Below the pieces are notes generated by a model. That model was not told the DNA's origin. It did no database searches and saw nothing but the letters and a program-made list of their open reading frames with translations. Shown here one piece after another: positions 36,252 to 44,449 of a stretch of 64,000 nucleotides of DNA. A program made the position numbers and the translations under genes. The stretch comes from Nocardioides perillae (GTDB lineage: Bacteria; Actinomycetota; Actinomycetes; Propionibacteriales; Nocardioidaceae): assembly GCF_013409425.1 (NCBI RefSeq), contig NZ_JACCAC010000001.1, positions 3,038,001 to 3,102,000 of the forward strand, read 5' to 3'. How positions within the stretch are numbered: the stretch's first letter is position 1; the number at the start of each line of letters is the position of its first letter.

Positions 36252-37715
36252 GTGAGCGCCACTGACCCCGCCGACAGCACCGCAGCCACCCCGCCGGAGG
36301 GCACCGACGACGCGGCGGCGGAGCAGCCGCGCACGGAGTCGCACGACCCGGCGGTGCCGGAGGCCTACGCCGCGTTCATGCGCACCGGCTGGGGCGAGCG
36401 CGAGCTCGACCTGCCGCCGCACCCGGTCGCGCCGTACGCCGCGGCGCGCCGCCGCGCGCTGGCCGACGCGTTCCCCGGGGAGCGGCTCGTGCTGCCGGCC
36501 GGCACGTTCAAGGTGCGCTCCAACGACACCGACTACCGCTTCCGGCCCGACACCGCGCACACCTACTTCTCCGGCAACCAGACCACCGACGCGGTGCTGG
36601 TGCTCGAGGACGGCGACGCCGTGCTCTACGCCCGGCCGCGCTCCAGCCGCGAGACCGACGAGTTCTTCCGCGACCGGCAGTACGGCGAGCTGTGGGCCGG
36701 CCGCCGGCCGTCGGTGCGCGAGATGTCCGACAGCCTGGGCCTGGAGGTGCGCCACGTCGACGAACTGCCCGACGCGCTGACGCGCAGCGGGAAGACCCGC
36801 GTGCACCGCGGCGTCGACGCCGGGGTCGACCGGCTCGTGGACGCCGACGAGGGACGCGACGGCGAGCTCGCCCGGGTGGCCTCGGAGATGCGGTTGGTCA
36901 AGGACGACTGGGAGGTCGCCGAGCTGCAGGAGGCGTGCGACGTCACCACGCTCGGCTTCGAGGACTCCGTGCGCGAGTGGGACCGCGTGCTGGAGTTCGG
37001 CGAGCGCTGGGTCGAGGGCACCTTCTTCCGCCGCGCCCGCGCGATGGGCAACGACATCGGCTACGACTCCATCGTCGGCGGAGGACGTCACGCCACCACG
37101 CTGCACTGGATCGACAACACCGGGCCGATCACGCCCGGCGAGCTGGTGCTGCTCGACATGGGCGTCGAGGGCCGCAACCTCTACACCGCCGACGTGACCC
37201 GCACCCTGCCGGTCTCGGGCACCTTCACGCCGCTGCAGCGCGAGCTCTACGACCTCGTGCTCGCCGCCCAGCAGGCCGGCATCGACGCCGTGCGCCCCGG
37301 CGTACCGTTCCTGGCGGCCCACGAGGCCGCGATGCAGGTGCTGGCCCGCGGCCTCGACGGCCTCGGCCTGCTGCCGGTGAGCGCCGAGGAGGCGCTCGAC
37401 CCGCAGAGCAAGGTCTACGCGCGCTGGACGCTGCACGGCACCAGCCACATGCTCGGCATGGACGTGCACGACTGCGGGCGCGCGGCGCTCGAGGTCTACC
37501 CGCGCGGCGACCTCGCCGAGGGCATGGTGCTCACCGTCGAGCCGGGCTTGTACTTCCAGGAGGACGACCTGCTCGTCCCCGAGGAGCTGCGCGGCACCGG
37601 CATCCGCATCGAGGACGACGTGCTGGTGACCGCCGACGGCTCGCGCAACCTCTCGGCCGCGCTCCCCCGCCCCGCCGACGAGGTCGAGGAGTGGATGGCG
37701 CGGCTGCGCGCCTGA
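36252..37715 (+). CDS. pepP: Aminopeptidase P (Xaa-Pro aminopeptidase, M24B)
   Basis: It removes N-terminal residues before proline. The protein has 487 residues from the GTG at 36252: a disordered N-terminal extension (about 1-40), the creatinase N-domain, then the pita-bread domain. The dinuclear metal ligands are visible in LLDMGVE and TADVTRT (two Asp), HGTSHMLGMDVHD (His), TVEPGLYF (Glu) and GIRIEDDV (Glu). It is probably cytoplasmic. It is divergent from prsW with a 59-bp shared promoter region and ends in a bidirectional hairpin. Confidence 0.92.
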   Translation: MSATDPADSTAATPPEGTDDAAAEQPRTESHDPAVPEAYAAFMRTGWGERELDLPPHPVAPYAAARRRALADAFPGERLVLPAGTFKVRSNDTDYRFRPDTAHTYFSGNQTTDAVLVLEDGDAVLYARPRSSRETDEFFRDRQYGELWAGRRPSVREMSDSLGLEVRHVDELPDALTRSGKTRVHRGVDAGVDRLVDADEGRDGELARVASEMRLVKDDWEVAELQEACDVTTLGFEDSVREWDRVLEFGERWVEGTFFRRARAMGNDIGYDSIVGGGRHATTLHWIDNTGPITPGELVLLDMGVEGRNLYTADVTRTLPVSGTFTPLQRELYDLVLAAQQAGIDAVRPGVPFLAAHEAAMQVLARGLDGLGLLPVSAEEALDPQSKVYARWTLHGTSHMLGMDVHDCGRAALEVYPRGDLAEGMVLTVEPGLYFQEDDLLVPEELRGTGIRIEDDVLVTADGSRNLSAALPRPADEVEEWMARLRA

Positions 37716-37754
37716 CGGTGGGGCACCGACCCGCTGGGGCCGGTGCCCCGACCG
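37716..37754. terminator. Bidirectional hairpin between pepP and the secreted-protein gene
   Basis: GGGGCACCG (37720-37728) pairs with CGGTGCCCC (37741-37749), extended by CGGT/ACCG. It fills the 42-bp gap between two convergent stops. Confidence 0.7.
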
Positions 37755-37757
37755 CGG

Positions 37758-38477
37758 TCAGGAGCAGACGGCCCGCTTGGCGGCCTGCGCGACCGGCTCG
37801 TAGGCCTTGACGTCGCAGCGCTGGCCGCCGGAGCTGCGGTAGCCGTAGGTCGTGAACCGGGCCCGCTCCCACTCGACGGTGCCCACCTGCGACGGCATGC
37901 CCGAGTAGTGGTGGCACCAGGAGTACTCGAAGGTGCCGCCCACCACGCGGTAGCCGCGGAACCAGGCGACGGAGCGGCCGCCCGGGATCACCATCTTGGT
38001 GCTCGACGACACCGTGGTGCTCTCGCTGCGGGTGCTGCCGATGCTCGCGCGCAGCTGGGTGCGCCCGCTGATCTCGCCGTAGATGCCGACGACCTTCTTC
38101 AGCATCGCCGAGGCCCCGAAGGTGGCGGAGACGGTGTTCTTCACCCCCGCGCTGAAGACGCGGTCGGTCGAGACCGTGACGCTCTGCCCCTTCTTGATGG
38201 TCGTGCGCCCGGGGTAGGTCACCGCCCGTACCCGGGTCAGGCCGATCTGCTGCGTGCCGCGCACGTTGCGGATGCGCGTGCGGTACTCGTCGGTGCGGCA
38301 GCTGCTCGAGCGTGCGTCGGCCCCGCCCGCGGTGGCGGCGCTCGCCGACGCGGCGGCCGCGCCGGTCGCGCCGGTCGCGCCGAGGGAGGCCACGACGGTG
38401 GTCGCGAGCAGCGTCGTCGTCGCCAGGGCGCGTCGCAGCAGGTGGCGGCGTGGGGTGGTGGGCTGGAGGTGTTGCAC
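37758..38477 (-). CDS. Secreted Ser/Thr-rich beta protein of unknown function (possibly aerolysin-like)
   Basis: A 239-residue protein from a GTG at 38477 with AGGAG 4 nt upstream. The N-terminus has paired arginines (RRHLLRRAL) and a hydrophobic Ala/Thr core, a probable signal peptide cleaved near 45-50. The mature part has four Cys (Cys near 60 and in SWCHHY, QRCDV and the terminal VCS). The middle region alternates Ser/Thr with hydrophobics (TVSTDRVF, TVSATFGASAML, QLRASIGSTRSESTTVSSST), then MVIPGGRSVAWFRGYRVVGGTFEY. That pattern recalls aerolysin/ETX-type stems, but I cannot confirm the family. Confidence 0.6.
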   Translation of the reverse strand: MQHLQPTTPRRHLLRRALATTTLLATTVVASLGATGATGAAAASASAATAGGADARSSSCRTDEYRTRIRNVRGTQQIGLTRVRAVTYPGRTTIKKGQSVTVSTDRVFSAGVKNTVSATFGASAMLKKVVGIYGEISGRTQLRASIGSTRSESTTVSSSTKMVIPGGRSVAWFRGYRVVGGTFEYSWCHHYSGMPSQVGTVEWERARFTTYGYRSSGGQRCDVKAYEPVAQAAKRAVCS

Positions 38478-38573
38478 GGTGTGCTCCTGTCGCTGTCCGC
38501 CGGCCCCGTGCCGGCGCGCAGTCGTCCTACCCCGGTCCGGGGTGTCCCACTCCCCTAGGATCGGTGGGGTCCC

Positions 38574-38647
38574 GCCTCCGTAGCTCAGCTGGACAGAGCA
38601 GCGGCCTTCTAATCCGCTTGTCGCAGGTTCGAGTCCTGCCGGGGGCG
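38574..38647 (+). tRNA. tRNA-Arg (anticodon TCT)
   Basis: Acceptor GCCTCCG pairs with CGGGGGC (one G-T). The anticodon stem GCGGC/TCCGC encloses CTTCTAA, giving TCT. The T-arm is GCAGG-TTCGAGT-CCTGC. CCA is not encoded. A TAGGAT box lies about 13 nt upstream. Confidence 0.94.
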
Positions 38648-38651
38648 CCGC

Positions 38652-38721
38652 GGACGACGAGTGACGCGCACGGCACGGGTGCGACCGGCCCCCACGGTGC
38701 TCCCCGCGTCACTCGTCGTCC
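38652..38721 (+). terminator. 17-bp perfect inverted repeat after tRNA-Arg
   Basis: GGACGACGAGTGACGCG (38652-38668) and CGCGTCACTCGTCGTCC (38705-38721) are exact inverted copies with a 36-nt interior. It is probably the tRNA terminator, but the arms are unusually long and the loop large. Confidence 0.55.
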
Positions 38722-38831
38722 CCACCGGAGGGGTGGTTGAGCCCTCAACCTCCTAGGTCCTCTCCGGCATGCTCGGGAGTGGCACACCCAGGTCCGGGAC
38801 CCGCCCGGCCGCCTCGACCCGAAGGAGCGAC

Positions 38832-39440
38832 ATGAGCGTCAAGCTCGCGATCATCTACTACTCCAGCACCGGCAACGTCGACGGGATGGCCCGCCACCTG
38901 CAGGCCGCGGCGGAGAAGGCGGGCGCCGAGGTGCGCCTGCGCCACGTCGAGGAGATCGCACCGGACGCCGCGATCGACTCCCAGCCCCGCTGGCGCGAGC
39001 ACGTCGAGGCGATCAAGGACGAGCCGCGCGCGACGGCCGACGACATCGTGTGGGCCGACGCCGTCATCTTCGGCACGCCCACCCGCTACGGCAACGTGGC
39101 CAGCCAGCTCAAGCAGTTCATCGACACCCTCGGCCCGCAGTGGGCGCAGGGCCAGCTCGCCGACAAGGCGTACGCCGGGTTCACCTCGAGCCAGACCGCC
39201 CACGGCGGCCAGGAGTCGACGTTGCTCGCGCTCTACAACGTCGTCTACCACTTCGGCGGCATCATCGTGCCGCCGGGCTACACCGAGCAGCTGAAGTTCG
39301 CCGACGGCAACCCCTACGGCGCCTCGCTCGTCAGCGGCGGCGACAACTCGGGCGAGCTGTCGCAGGTCGACCTCGACTCGCTCGACCACCTCGCCCGCCG
39401 CGTGGTCACGGTGGCAGGCAGGCTCACCGGCGGCAACTGA
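38832..39440 (+). CDS. wrbA: NAD(P)H:quinone oxidoreductase, WrbA family
   Basis: A 202-residue flavodoxin-like FMN protein that reduces quinones by two electrons. The FMN phosphate loop is IIYYSSTGNVDGMA at about 7-20. GTPTRYGNVASQLKQFID and SSQTAHGGQESTLLAL are the other FMN-contacting loops, and HFGGIIVPPGY is the WrbA-specific segment. The ATG at 38832 has GAAGGAG 5 nt upstream. It is monocistronic, ending at a bidirectional hairpin. Confidence 0.92.
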   Translation: MSVKLAIIYYSSTGNVDGMARHLQAAAEKAGAEVRLRHVEEIAPDAAIDSQPRWREHVEAIKDEPRATADDIVWADAVIFGTPTRYGNVASQLKQFIDTLGPQWAQGQLADKAYAGFTSSQTAHGGQESTLLALYNVVYHFGGIIVPPGYTEQLKFADGNPYGASLVSGGDNSGELSQVDLDSLDHLARRVVTVAGRLTGGN

Positions 39441-39464
39441 GCCGTCGCACGACGCGCACGACGA

Positions 39465-39496
39465 CGCGAGGCCGGGGCGGACGCCCCGGCCTCGCG
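39465..39496. terminator. Bidirectional hairpin between wrbA and lapA-domain gene
   Basis: CGCGAGGCCGGGGC (39465-39478), loop GGAC, GCCCCGGCCTCGCG (39483-39496): a 14-bp perfect stem between convergent genes. Confidence 0.75.
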
Positions 39497-39500
39497 GCGT

Positions 39501-39881
39501 TCAGCGCCCCTGGCGCTTGACCCGGCGACGCAGCTGCAGGATGCGCAGCGACCCGGCCAGCGCGGTGATGAGGATGCCGGCGGCGGCCGCGATCAGGATG
39601 GCCGCCGAGAGCGGCGTGCGCCCCTCCCAGCCCAGGAAGGCCAGGTCGACCGGCTGGGTGTTCTGCAGGGTGAAGACGACCAGCAGCACGATCAGCACGC
39701 CGACGACGACCATCGTCACCCACAGGCCCGAGGTGCGCGAGCCGCGCAGGGGGTCCTCGTCGTGGTCGCGCCGCGACGCCGCCGGCTCCCGGGTCGACGG
39801 GGCCTCCTGGGGCGCGCGGCCCGGGGTCGGCGGGGCGCCGGTGGGCTGCGTCGGGTCGTCGGCGCGGGGCGTCTCGCTCAT
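39501..39881 (-). CDS. LapA-domain (DUF1049) small membrane protein
   Basis: A 126-residue protein with a disordered Pro-rich N-terminus (1-50). Two membrane helices lie at about 54-72 (VTMVVVGVLIVLLVVFTLQN) and 88-112. The NTQPVDLAFLGWEGRTPLSAA loop between the helices is the LapA signature, and the tail is basic (RRRVKRQGR). In proteobacteria LapA helps LPS assembly; actinobacteria lack LPS, so the role here is unknown. It is 37 bp downstream of the aldo/keto reductase gene on the same strand. Confidence 0.8.
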   Translation of the reverse strand: MSETPRADDPTQPTGAPPTPGRAPQEAPSTREPAASRRDHDEDPLRGSRTSGLWVTMVVVGVLIVLLVVFTLQNTQPVDLAFLGWEGRTPLSAAILIAAAAGILITALAGSLRILQLRRRVKRQGR

Positions 39882-39918
39882 GGGTCCGACCGTAGTGGGC
39901 GACGACCGGGCGCGGCGC

Positions 39919-40788
39919 TCACCCCACCGCGTCCTCGAGCGCGGCGACCTCTTCGTCGGTGAGCTCGAGGTCGGCGGCGCGCAGGTTGTCTTCGAGGTGC
40001 TCGACGCTCTTGGTGCCCGGGATCGGCAGCACGACCGGCGAGCGCTGCAGCAGCCACGCCAGGGCGAGCTGCGAGGGCGAGGCGTCGTGGCGCCGGGCCG
40101 CGTCGGCCAGCGGGCCGTCGGTCTGCGAGAGCTCGCCGGTCGCCAGCGGGAACCACGGGATGAAGCCGATGCCCTCGGCCTCGCACACCTCGAGCAGCGG
40201 CTGGGCGTCGCGGTTGCCCAGGTTGAAGAGGTTCTGCACCGTCGCGATCTGGGCGACCTCCTGGGCCGCGCGCAGCTCGTCGACGTCGACCTCGGAGAGG
40301 CCGAGGTGGCGCACCTTGCCCTCCTCCTGCAGCTCGCGGAGCGTGCCGACCTGGTCGGCGAGCGGCACGTCGGGGTCGATGCGGTGGAGCTGGAACAGGT
40401 CGATGGTCTCCACCCCGAGCCGGCGCAGGCTGAGCTCGCACTGCTGGCGCAGGTAGGACGGGCGGCCCACGGGCACCCACTCCCCCGGGCCGGTCCGCGT
40501 CAGCCCCGCCTTCGTGGCGATCACCAGGTCGTCGGCGTAGGGGTGCAGCGCCTCGCGGATCAGCTCCTCCGACACGTTCGGCCCGTAGGAGTCGGCGGTG
40601 TCGATCAGCGTCACGCCCAGCTCGACGGCGCGGCGCAGCACCGCCAGCGCGCCGTCGTGGTCGGCGGGCGGGCCCCAGACCCCCTCGCCGGTGATCTGCA
40701 TCGCGCCGTAGCCGAGGCGCACCACCTCGGTCTCGCCGCCGATGCGGAAGGTGCCGGAGCCGGTCGCGCGGGTCGTCGTCTCGCTCAT
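39919..40788 (-). CDS. Aldo/keto reductase
   Basis: A 289-residue TIM-barrel NADPH-dependent oxidoreductase. The catalytic tetrad is visible: Asp in LIDTADSYG with its Tyr, Lys in VIATKAGL and His in [25 protein letters not shown] near the C-terminus binds the NADP 2'-phosphate. The start at 40788 is an ATG. Substrate is not predictable; members with this wording (GYGAMQITG) are common in actinobacteria and often annotated as oxidoreductases of aldehydes. Confidence 0.88.
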   Translation of the reverse strand: MSETTTRATGSGTFRIGGETEVVRLGYGAMQITGEGVWGPPADHDGALAVLRRAVELGVTLIDTADSYGPNVSEELIREALHPYADDLVIATKAGLTRTGPGEWVPVGRPSYLRQQCELSLRRLGVETIDLFQLHRIDPDVPLADQVGTLRELQEEGKVRHLGLSEVDVDELRAAQEVAQIATVQNLFNLGNRDAQPLLEVCEAEGIGFIPWFPLATGELSQTDGPLADAARRHDASPSQLALAWLLQRSPVVLPIPGTKSVEHLEDNLRAADLELTDEEVAALEDAVG

Positions 40789-40848
40789 GCCGCGAGCGAA
40801 CCAGCCGCGGCCAAGCCCGGCCTCAGCCGACCCCGCCCCGGGCCGGCC

Positions 40849-41889
40849 TCAGCCGTCGAGGCGCACGCCGCGCGCCCCGGCGTACGCCGTGACCTCGGCG
40901 CGCAGCGCCCGCTTGAGCTCGTCGTCGGCGAAGGAGGCGTCGACCGAGGCCAGCGCGAGCCGTGCGACGCCGGCCTCGTCGAGGCCGAGCAGGTCGGCGG
41001 CGACCTCGTGCTCGCGGTTGAGCGTGGTGCCGAACATCGGCGGGTCGTCGGAGGCGATCGCGACGGGCACCCCGGCCTCGACGAAGCGCGGCAGCGGGTG
41101 CTCGGCGAGCGAGGCGACGGCCCGGGTGGCGACGTTCGAGGTCGGGCAGACCTCGAGCACGACGCCCTCGTCGGCGAGGCGGCGCAGCAGCGCGGGGTCC
41201 TGGGCGGCGGAGGTGCCGTGGCCGATCCGCTCGGCGCCGAGGTCGTCCAGCGCCGACCACACGGTCTCCGGCCCGGTGGTCTCCCCGGCGTGCGGCACCG
41301 AGCGCAGGCCGGCCGCACGGGCGGCCTCGAAGTGTCGGCGGAACTGCGGGCGCGGCACGCCGATCTCGGGTCCGCCCAGGCCGAAGCCGACGAGTGCCTC
41401 CGGGCGGTGCTGCAGCGCGAACTCCAGCGTGGCGTCGGCCGCCGGGACCCCGGACTCGCCCGGGACGTCGTAGACCCACCGCAGCACCAGCCCGAAGTCG
41501 CGCTCCGCGGCCTCGCGCGCCCGCTCGAGCGCGGCGGTGTAGTCGCCGATCGCCATGCCCCGCACCACCGAGGTGTACGGCGTGCACGTCAGCTCGGCGT
41601 AGCGCACCCGCTGCCCCAGGGCCATCTCGCGCGCCACCTCGTAGGTCAGCACCTCGACGTCCTCGGGGGTGCGCACCAGGTCGACGACGGCGAGGTAGAC
41701 CTCGATGAAGTGGGCGAAGTCGCGGAAGGTCATGAACTCCCGCAGCTGCTCCAGGTCGCTCGGCACCGGGCCGCCGGGGTGGCGGGCGGCGAGCTCGGCG
41801 ACGACCTCCGGCGAGGCGGAGCCGACGTGGTGGACGTGCAGCTCGGCCTTGGGCAGGCCGGCCACGAAGTCGGTGAGGCGGTGGGGCAC
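40849..41889 (-). CDS. Adenosine deaminase-family protein
   Basis: A 346-residue amidohydrolase of the ADA branch that should deaminate adenosine or a related purine. Metal and catalytic motifs are HVHHVGS at about 19-25 (canonical HxH with His-Val-Gly in place of Leu-Glu/Asp-Gly), SVPHAGE (catalytic Glu), ERIGHGT, VCPTSN and SDDPPMFGT. The altered first motif marks an actinobacterial subgroup whose exact substrate is uncertain. The GTG at 41889 has TACGCT ending 7 nt upstream. It is divergent from orn with 25 bp between start codons. Confidence 0.8.
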   Translation of the reverse strand: MPHRLTDFVAGLPKAELHVHHVGSASPEVVAELAARHPGGPVPSDLEQLREFMTFRDFAHFIEVYLAVVDLVRTPEDVEVLTYEVAREMALGQRVRYAELTCTPYTSVVRGMAIGDYTAALERAREAAERDFGLVLRWVYDVPGESGVPAADATLEFALQHRPEALVGFGLGGPEIGVPRPQFRRHFEAARAAGLRSVPHAGETTGPETVWSALDDLGAERIGHGTSAAQDPALLRRLADEGVVLEVCPTSNVATRAVASLAEHPLPRFVEAGVPVAIASDDPPMFGTTLNREHEVAADLLGLDEAGVARLALASVDASFADDELKRALRAEVTAYAGARGVRLDG

Positions 41890-41896
41890 GGACGCC

Positions 41897-41906
41897 AGCG
41901 TAGGGT
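41897..41906. promoter_or_regulatory. Overlapping divergent -10 elements (adenosine deaminase / orn)
   Basis: Minus-strand TACGCT (41902-41897) ends 7 nt before the deaminase GTG. Plus-strand TAGGGT (41901-41906) ends 8 nt before the orn GTG. The two hexamers share the TA at 41901-41902, so the promoters physically overlap and both messages would be leaderless. Confidence 0.6.
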
Positions 41907-41914
41907 GGCGCCTC

Positions 41915-42637
41915 GTGAACGAACGACTCGTGTGGATCGACTGCGAGATGACCGGTCTCGACCTCGGCGCCGACGCGCTGATCGAGGTCGCCGCCCTCGT
42001 CACCGACTTCGACCTCAACGTGCTCGGCGAGGGGGTCGACGTGGTGGTCCGCCCGCCCGCCGAGGCCCTGGAGCAGATGGGCGACTTCGTCCGGTCGATG
42101 CACGAGACCTCCGGGCTGCTGCCGGAGCTGGAGCAGGGCGTCACGCTCGCCGAGGCCGAGGCGCAGGTGCTGGCCTACGTGCGCGAGCACTGCCCCGACG
42201 GCAGCCGCCCGCCGCTCGCCGGCAACACCGTCGCCACCGACCGCTCCTTCCTCGCCCGGGACATGCCGGAGCTGGAGTCGTTCCTGCACTACCGCATCGT
42301 CGACGTCAGCTCGATCAAGGAGCTGGCCCGTCGGTGGTTCCCGCGGGCCTACTTCCAGGCACCGGCGAAGCGCGGCAACCATCGGGCGCTGGCCGACATC
42401 CAGGAGAGCATCGAGGAGCTGCGCTACTACCGCGAGGCCGTCTTCGTGCCCTCCCCCGGGCCCGACTCCGCCGCCTCGCGGGTCGTGGCCGAGAAGCACG
42501 GTGGGTCGCTGACCGGGCTGGGCCCCGCCCCCGCTCCGTCGCCTGCCGCGTCCGCCACCGCGTCGGCCAGCGAGTCCGCCACCGGCGACGCGGCGACCGA
42601 GCAGCCCGCCCCCGATGCGGCGCCCCGGCCCGAGTGA
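41915..42637 (+). CDS. orn: Oligoribonuclease
   Basis: A 3'-5' exoribonuclease of the DEDDh class that degrades di- to pentanucleotides, including the c-di-GMP product pGp[11 protein letters not shown] (Asp and Glu), [11 protein letters not shown] (Asp) and [12 protein letters not shown] (His, Asp) are the catalytic motifs. The 240-residue protein is longer than the usual about 180-200 because of a C-terminal Ala/Pro/Ser-rich tail of about 45 residues, probably disordered. The GTG at 41915 is supported by the leaderless promoter. Confidence 0.94.
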   Translation: MNERLVWIDCEMTGLDLGADALIEVAALVTDFDLNVLGEGVDVVVRPPAEALEQMGDFVRSMHETSGLLPELEQGVTLAEAEAQVLAYVREHCPDGSRPPLAGNTVATDRSFLARDMPELESFLHYRIVDVSSIKELARRWFPRAYFQAPAKRGNHRALADIQESIEELRYYREAVFVPSPGPDSAASRVVAEKHGGSLTGLGPAPAPSPAASATASASESATGDAATEQPAPDAAPRPE

Positions 42638-42679
42638 CGGTATGGTCCTCCCCGTCGTGACGGTCTCCGTCGCGCCGTG

Positions 42680-42755
42680 GTGGGCGTAGCTCAGCTGGTA
42701 GAGCATCGCGTTGTGGTCGCGAGGGTCGCGGGTTCGAGTCCCGTCGCTCACCCCA
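42680..42755 (+). tRNA. tRNA-His (anticodon GTG)
   Basis: Acceptor GTGGGCG pairs with CGCTCAC (one wobble), preceded by the G-1 typical of tRNA-His. The stem TCGCG/CGCGA encloses TTGTGGT, giving GTG. The T-arm is CGCGGGTTCGAGTCCCG-type. Discriminator C and CCA are encoded. Confidence 0.94.
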
Positions 42756-42762
42756 CGTCACC

Positions 42763-42796
42763 GAGGGCCCCGTCCGCTGCCGCGGACGGGGCCCTC
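42763..42796 (+). terminator. 15-bp perfect hairpin after tRNA-His
   Basis: GAGGGCCCCGTCCGC (42763-42777), loop TGCC, GCGGACGGGGCCCTC (42782-42796). No T tract. The remaining 42797-42972 shows no gene; it should carry the promoter of the PAS-MCP pair but I could not pick a clear -10. Confidence 0.75.
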
Positions 42797-42972
42797 GTGC
42801 GTCGGCGGGACCTTCGACCCGCTCCCGCGGGCCGATCGCCCCGAGGTGGGCCGCCGACGGTCCCGACGTGCGCGTGCGGGCTCACCCACGCGGGTGGGGC
42901 GTCGATCCTGGCGAGGAACCCGTCACCCCCCGGACGGGACCCCCGACCCCCCTGACCGGAGGCCCTGCCCCC

Positions 42973-43512
42973 ATGAGCCAGACCATCGTCCCCACGGGAC
43001 GCGCGCGCGTGCTCGGTGACGACGAGATCATCGTCAGCAAGACCGACCTGCGCGGCCACCTCACCTACGTCAACGACCTCTTCGTCGACATCAGCGGCTA
43101 CGAGGAGGCCGACCTCCTCGGCAAGCCGCACAACATCATCCGCCACCCGTCCATGCCCCGCGCGGTCTTCGGGCTGCTGTGGGAGACGCTGCAGAGCGGC
43201 GAGGAGCTCTTCGCCTACGTCGTGAACCTCTGCGCCAACGGCGACCACTACTGGGTCTTCGCCCACGTCACGCCGACGCGCGACCGCAGCGGCGCCGTCA
43301 CCGGCTACCACTCCAACCGGCGCAGCGTCAGCCCCCGCACCATCGAGCGGGTGCAGCGGCTCTACGACCGGCTGCTCGTCGCCGAGCGCCGCGAGTCCGG
43401 CGGCCGGGCGGCCACCGCGGCCGGCACCGCCGAGCTGCACGCCGCGCTGGGCGAGTCGGGCACGACGTACGACCGGTGGGTCTGGTCCCTGCTCGAGAAG
43501 CAGGCCGCGTGA
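42973..43512 (+). CDS. Aer-like PAS domain sensor protein
   Basis: A 179-residue cytoplasmic protein with a single PAS domain at about 10-120. The wording [37 protein letters not shown] and [18 protein letters not shown] matches the FAD-binding PAS of the aerotaxis receptor Aer. The protein ends about 60 residues after the PAS and contains no membrane helix or signalling domain. The next gene supplies a chemoreceptor signalling domain with TGATG coupling, so the two probably form one split redox/oxygen receptor. Confidence 0.85.
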   Translation: MSQTIVPTGRARVLGDDEIIVSKTDLRGHLTYVNDLFVDISGYEEADLLGKPHNIIRHPSMPRAVFGLLWETLQSGEELFAYVVNLCANGDHYWVFAHVTPTRDRSGAVTGYHSNRRSVSPRTIERVQRLYDRLLVAERRESGGRAATAAGTAELHAALGESGTTYDRWVWSLLEKQAA

Positions 43513-44447
43513 TGGCGGCCGCACCCCGTCGCGGCGCCGCCGCGACCGACGAGCTGGCCGTGCACCGCGCCTTCGCCGACGAGGTGCTGCGGGCGCTGAC
43601 GGCGGCCGGCCAGGGCGACCTGGAGGCGCGCGTGCGCCACGTGCCCGGCATCGAGGGGCTGCCGGCCCTGACCGCCCTGCGCCACGCGACCAACCGCACC
43701 CTCGACCTCACCGACGCCTTCGTGCGCGAGGCCGGTGCCTCGCTCGTGGCTGCGGCCGAGGGCCGCTTCCACCGCAGCTTCGTCGAGGTGGGCATGCCGG
43801 GCTCCTTCCGCACCGGCGCCGCGGAGATCAACCGCGGGTCGGCCGCGATGGAGGCGGCGGCGGGCCAGGTGGCCGAGGCCGCCGGCGAGCGCCAGCAGCT
43901 CGCCGACCGCTTCGAGTCGGTCGTGCTCACCCTCACCCAGGACGTCGTCGGCGCCGCCGACGAGGTCAGCGGGACGACCGGCACCCTGAGCCGGTCCGCG
44001 CACGAGGTCGCGGACGAGGTGCGTCGGGCCCGCGAGACCGTCGACTCGCTCTCGGAGTCGTCGTCGGCCATCCAGGACGTCGCCCGCCTCATCGACACGA
44101 TCGCCGCGCAGACCCGGCTGCTCGCGCTCAACGCCACCATCGAGGCCGCGCGCGTCGGCGAGGCCGGCAAGGGCTTCGCCGTGGTCGCGGCCGAGGTGAA
44201 GGACCTCGCGACGCAGACCTCCGAGGCGACCCAGCGGGTCTCCGCTCAGGTGCACGAGATCCAGGCGGCGAGCACCGACGCCGTGCAGGTGATGTCGGGT
44301 GTCGGCAGCACGGTGACGACGATGACCGACATGGTCGGCGTCGTGGCGGCCGCGGTCGACGGCACGCAGGAGAAGCAGGGCATGACGCGGGCTGCCGGGC
44401 ACCTGCGCGACCAGGTCCGCGACTTCCTCGGCGAGATGCGGGACTGA
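43512..44447 (+). CDS. Soluble methyl-accepting chemotaxis-type signalling protein
   Basis: A 311-residue all-helical protein without membrane segments. A HAMP-like N-terminal part (about 15-110) precedes an MCP signalling hairpin. The tip [37 protein letters not shown] lies around residues 195-235 (shown here only as [16 protein letters not shown] and [15 protein letters not shown]). It would bind CheA/CheW. The ATG overlaps the PAS gene stop as TGATG. No che or flagellar genes are in the window. It is convergent with the histidine kinase gene (2 bp). Confidence 0.82.
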   Translation: MAAAPRRGAAATDELAVHRAFADEVLRALTAAGQGDLEARVRHVPGIEGLPALTALRHATNRTLDLTDAFVREAGASLVAAAEGRFHRSFVEVGMPGSFRTGAAEINRGSAAMEAAAGQVAEAAGERQQLADRFESVVLTLTQDVVGAADEVSGTTGTLSRSAHEVADEVRRARETVDSLSESSSAIQDVARLIDTIAAQTRLLALNATIEAARVGEAGKGFAVVAAEVKDLATQTSEATQRVSAQVHEIQAASTDAVQVMSGVGSTVTTMTDMVGVVAAAVDGTQEKQGMTRAAGHLRDQVRDFLGEMRD

Positions 44448-44449
44448 CC

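Noticed and set aside
38574..38721. Integrated element or att site at tRNA-Arg
   Set aside because: No integrase, no repeat of the tRNA 3' end and no foreign-looking genes follow. Neighbouring genes are ordinary.
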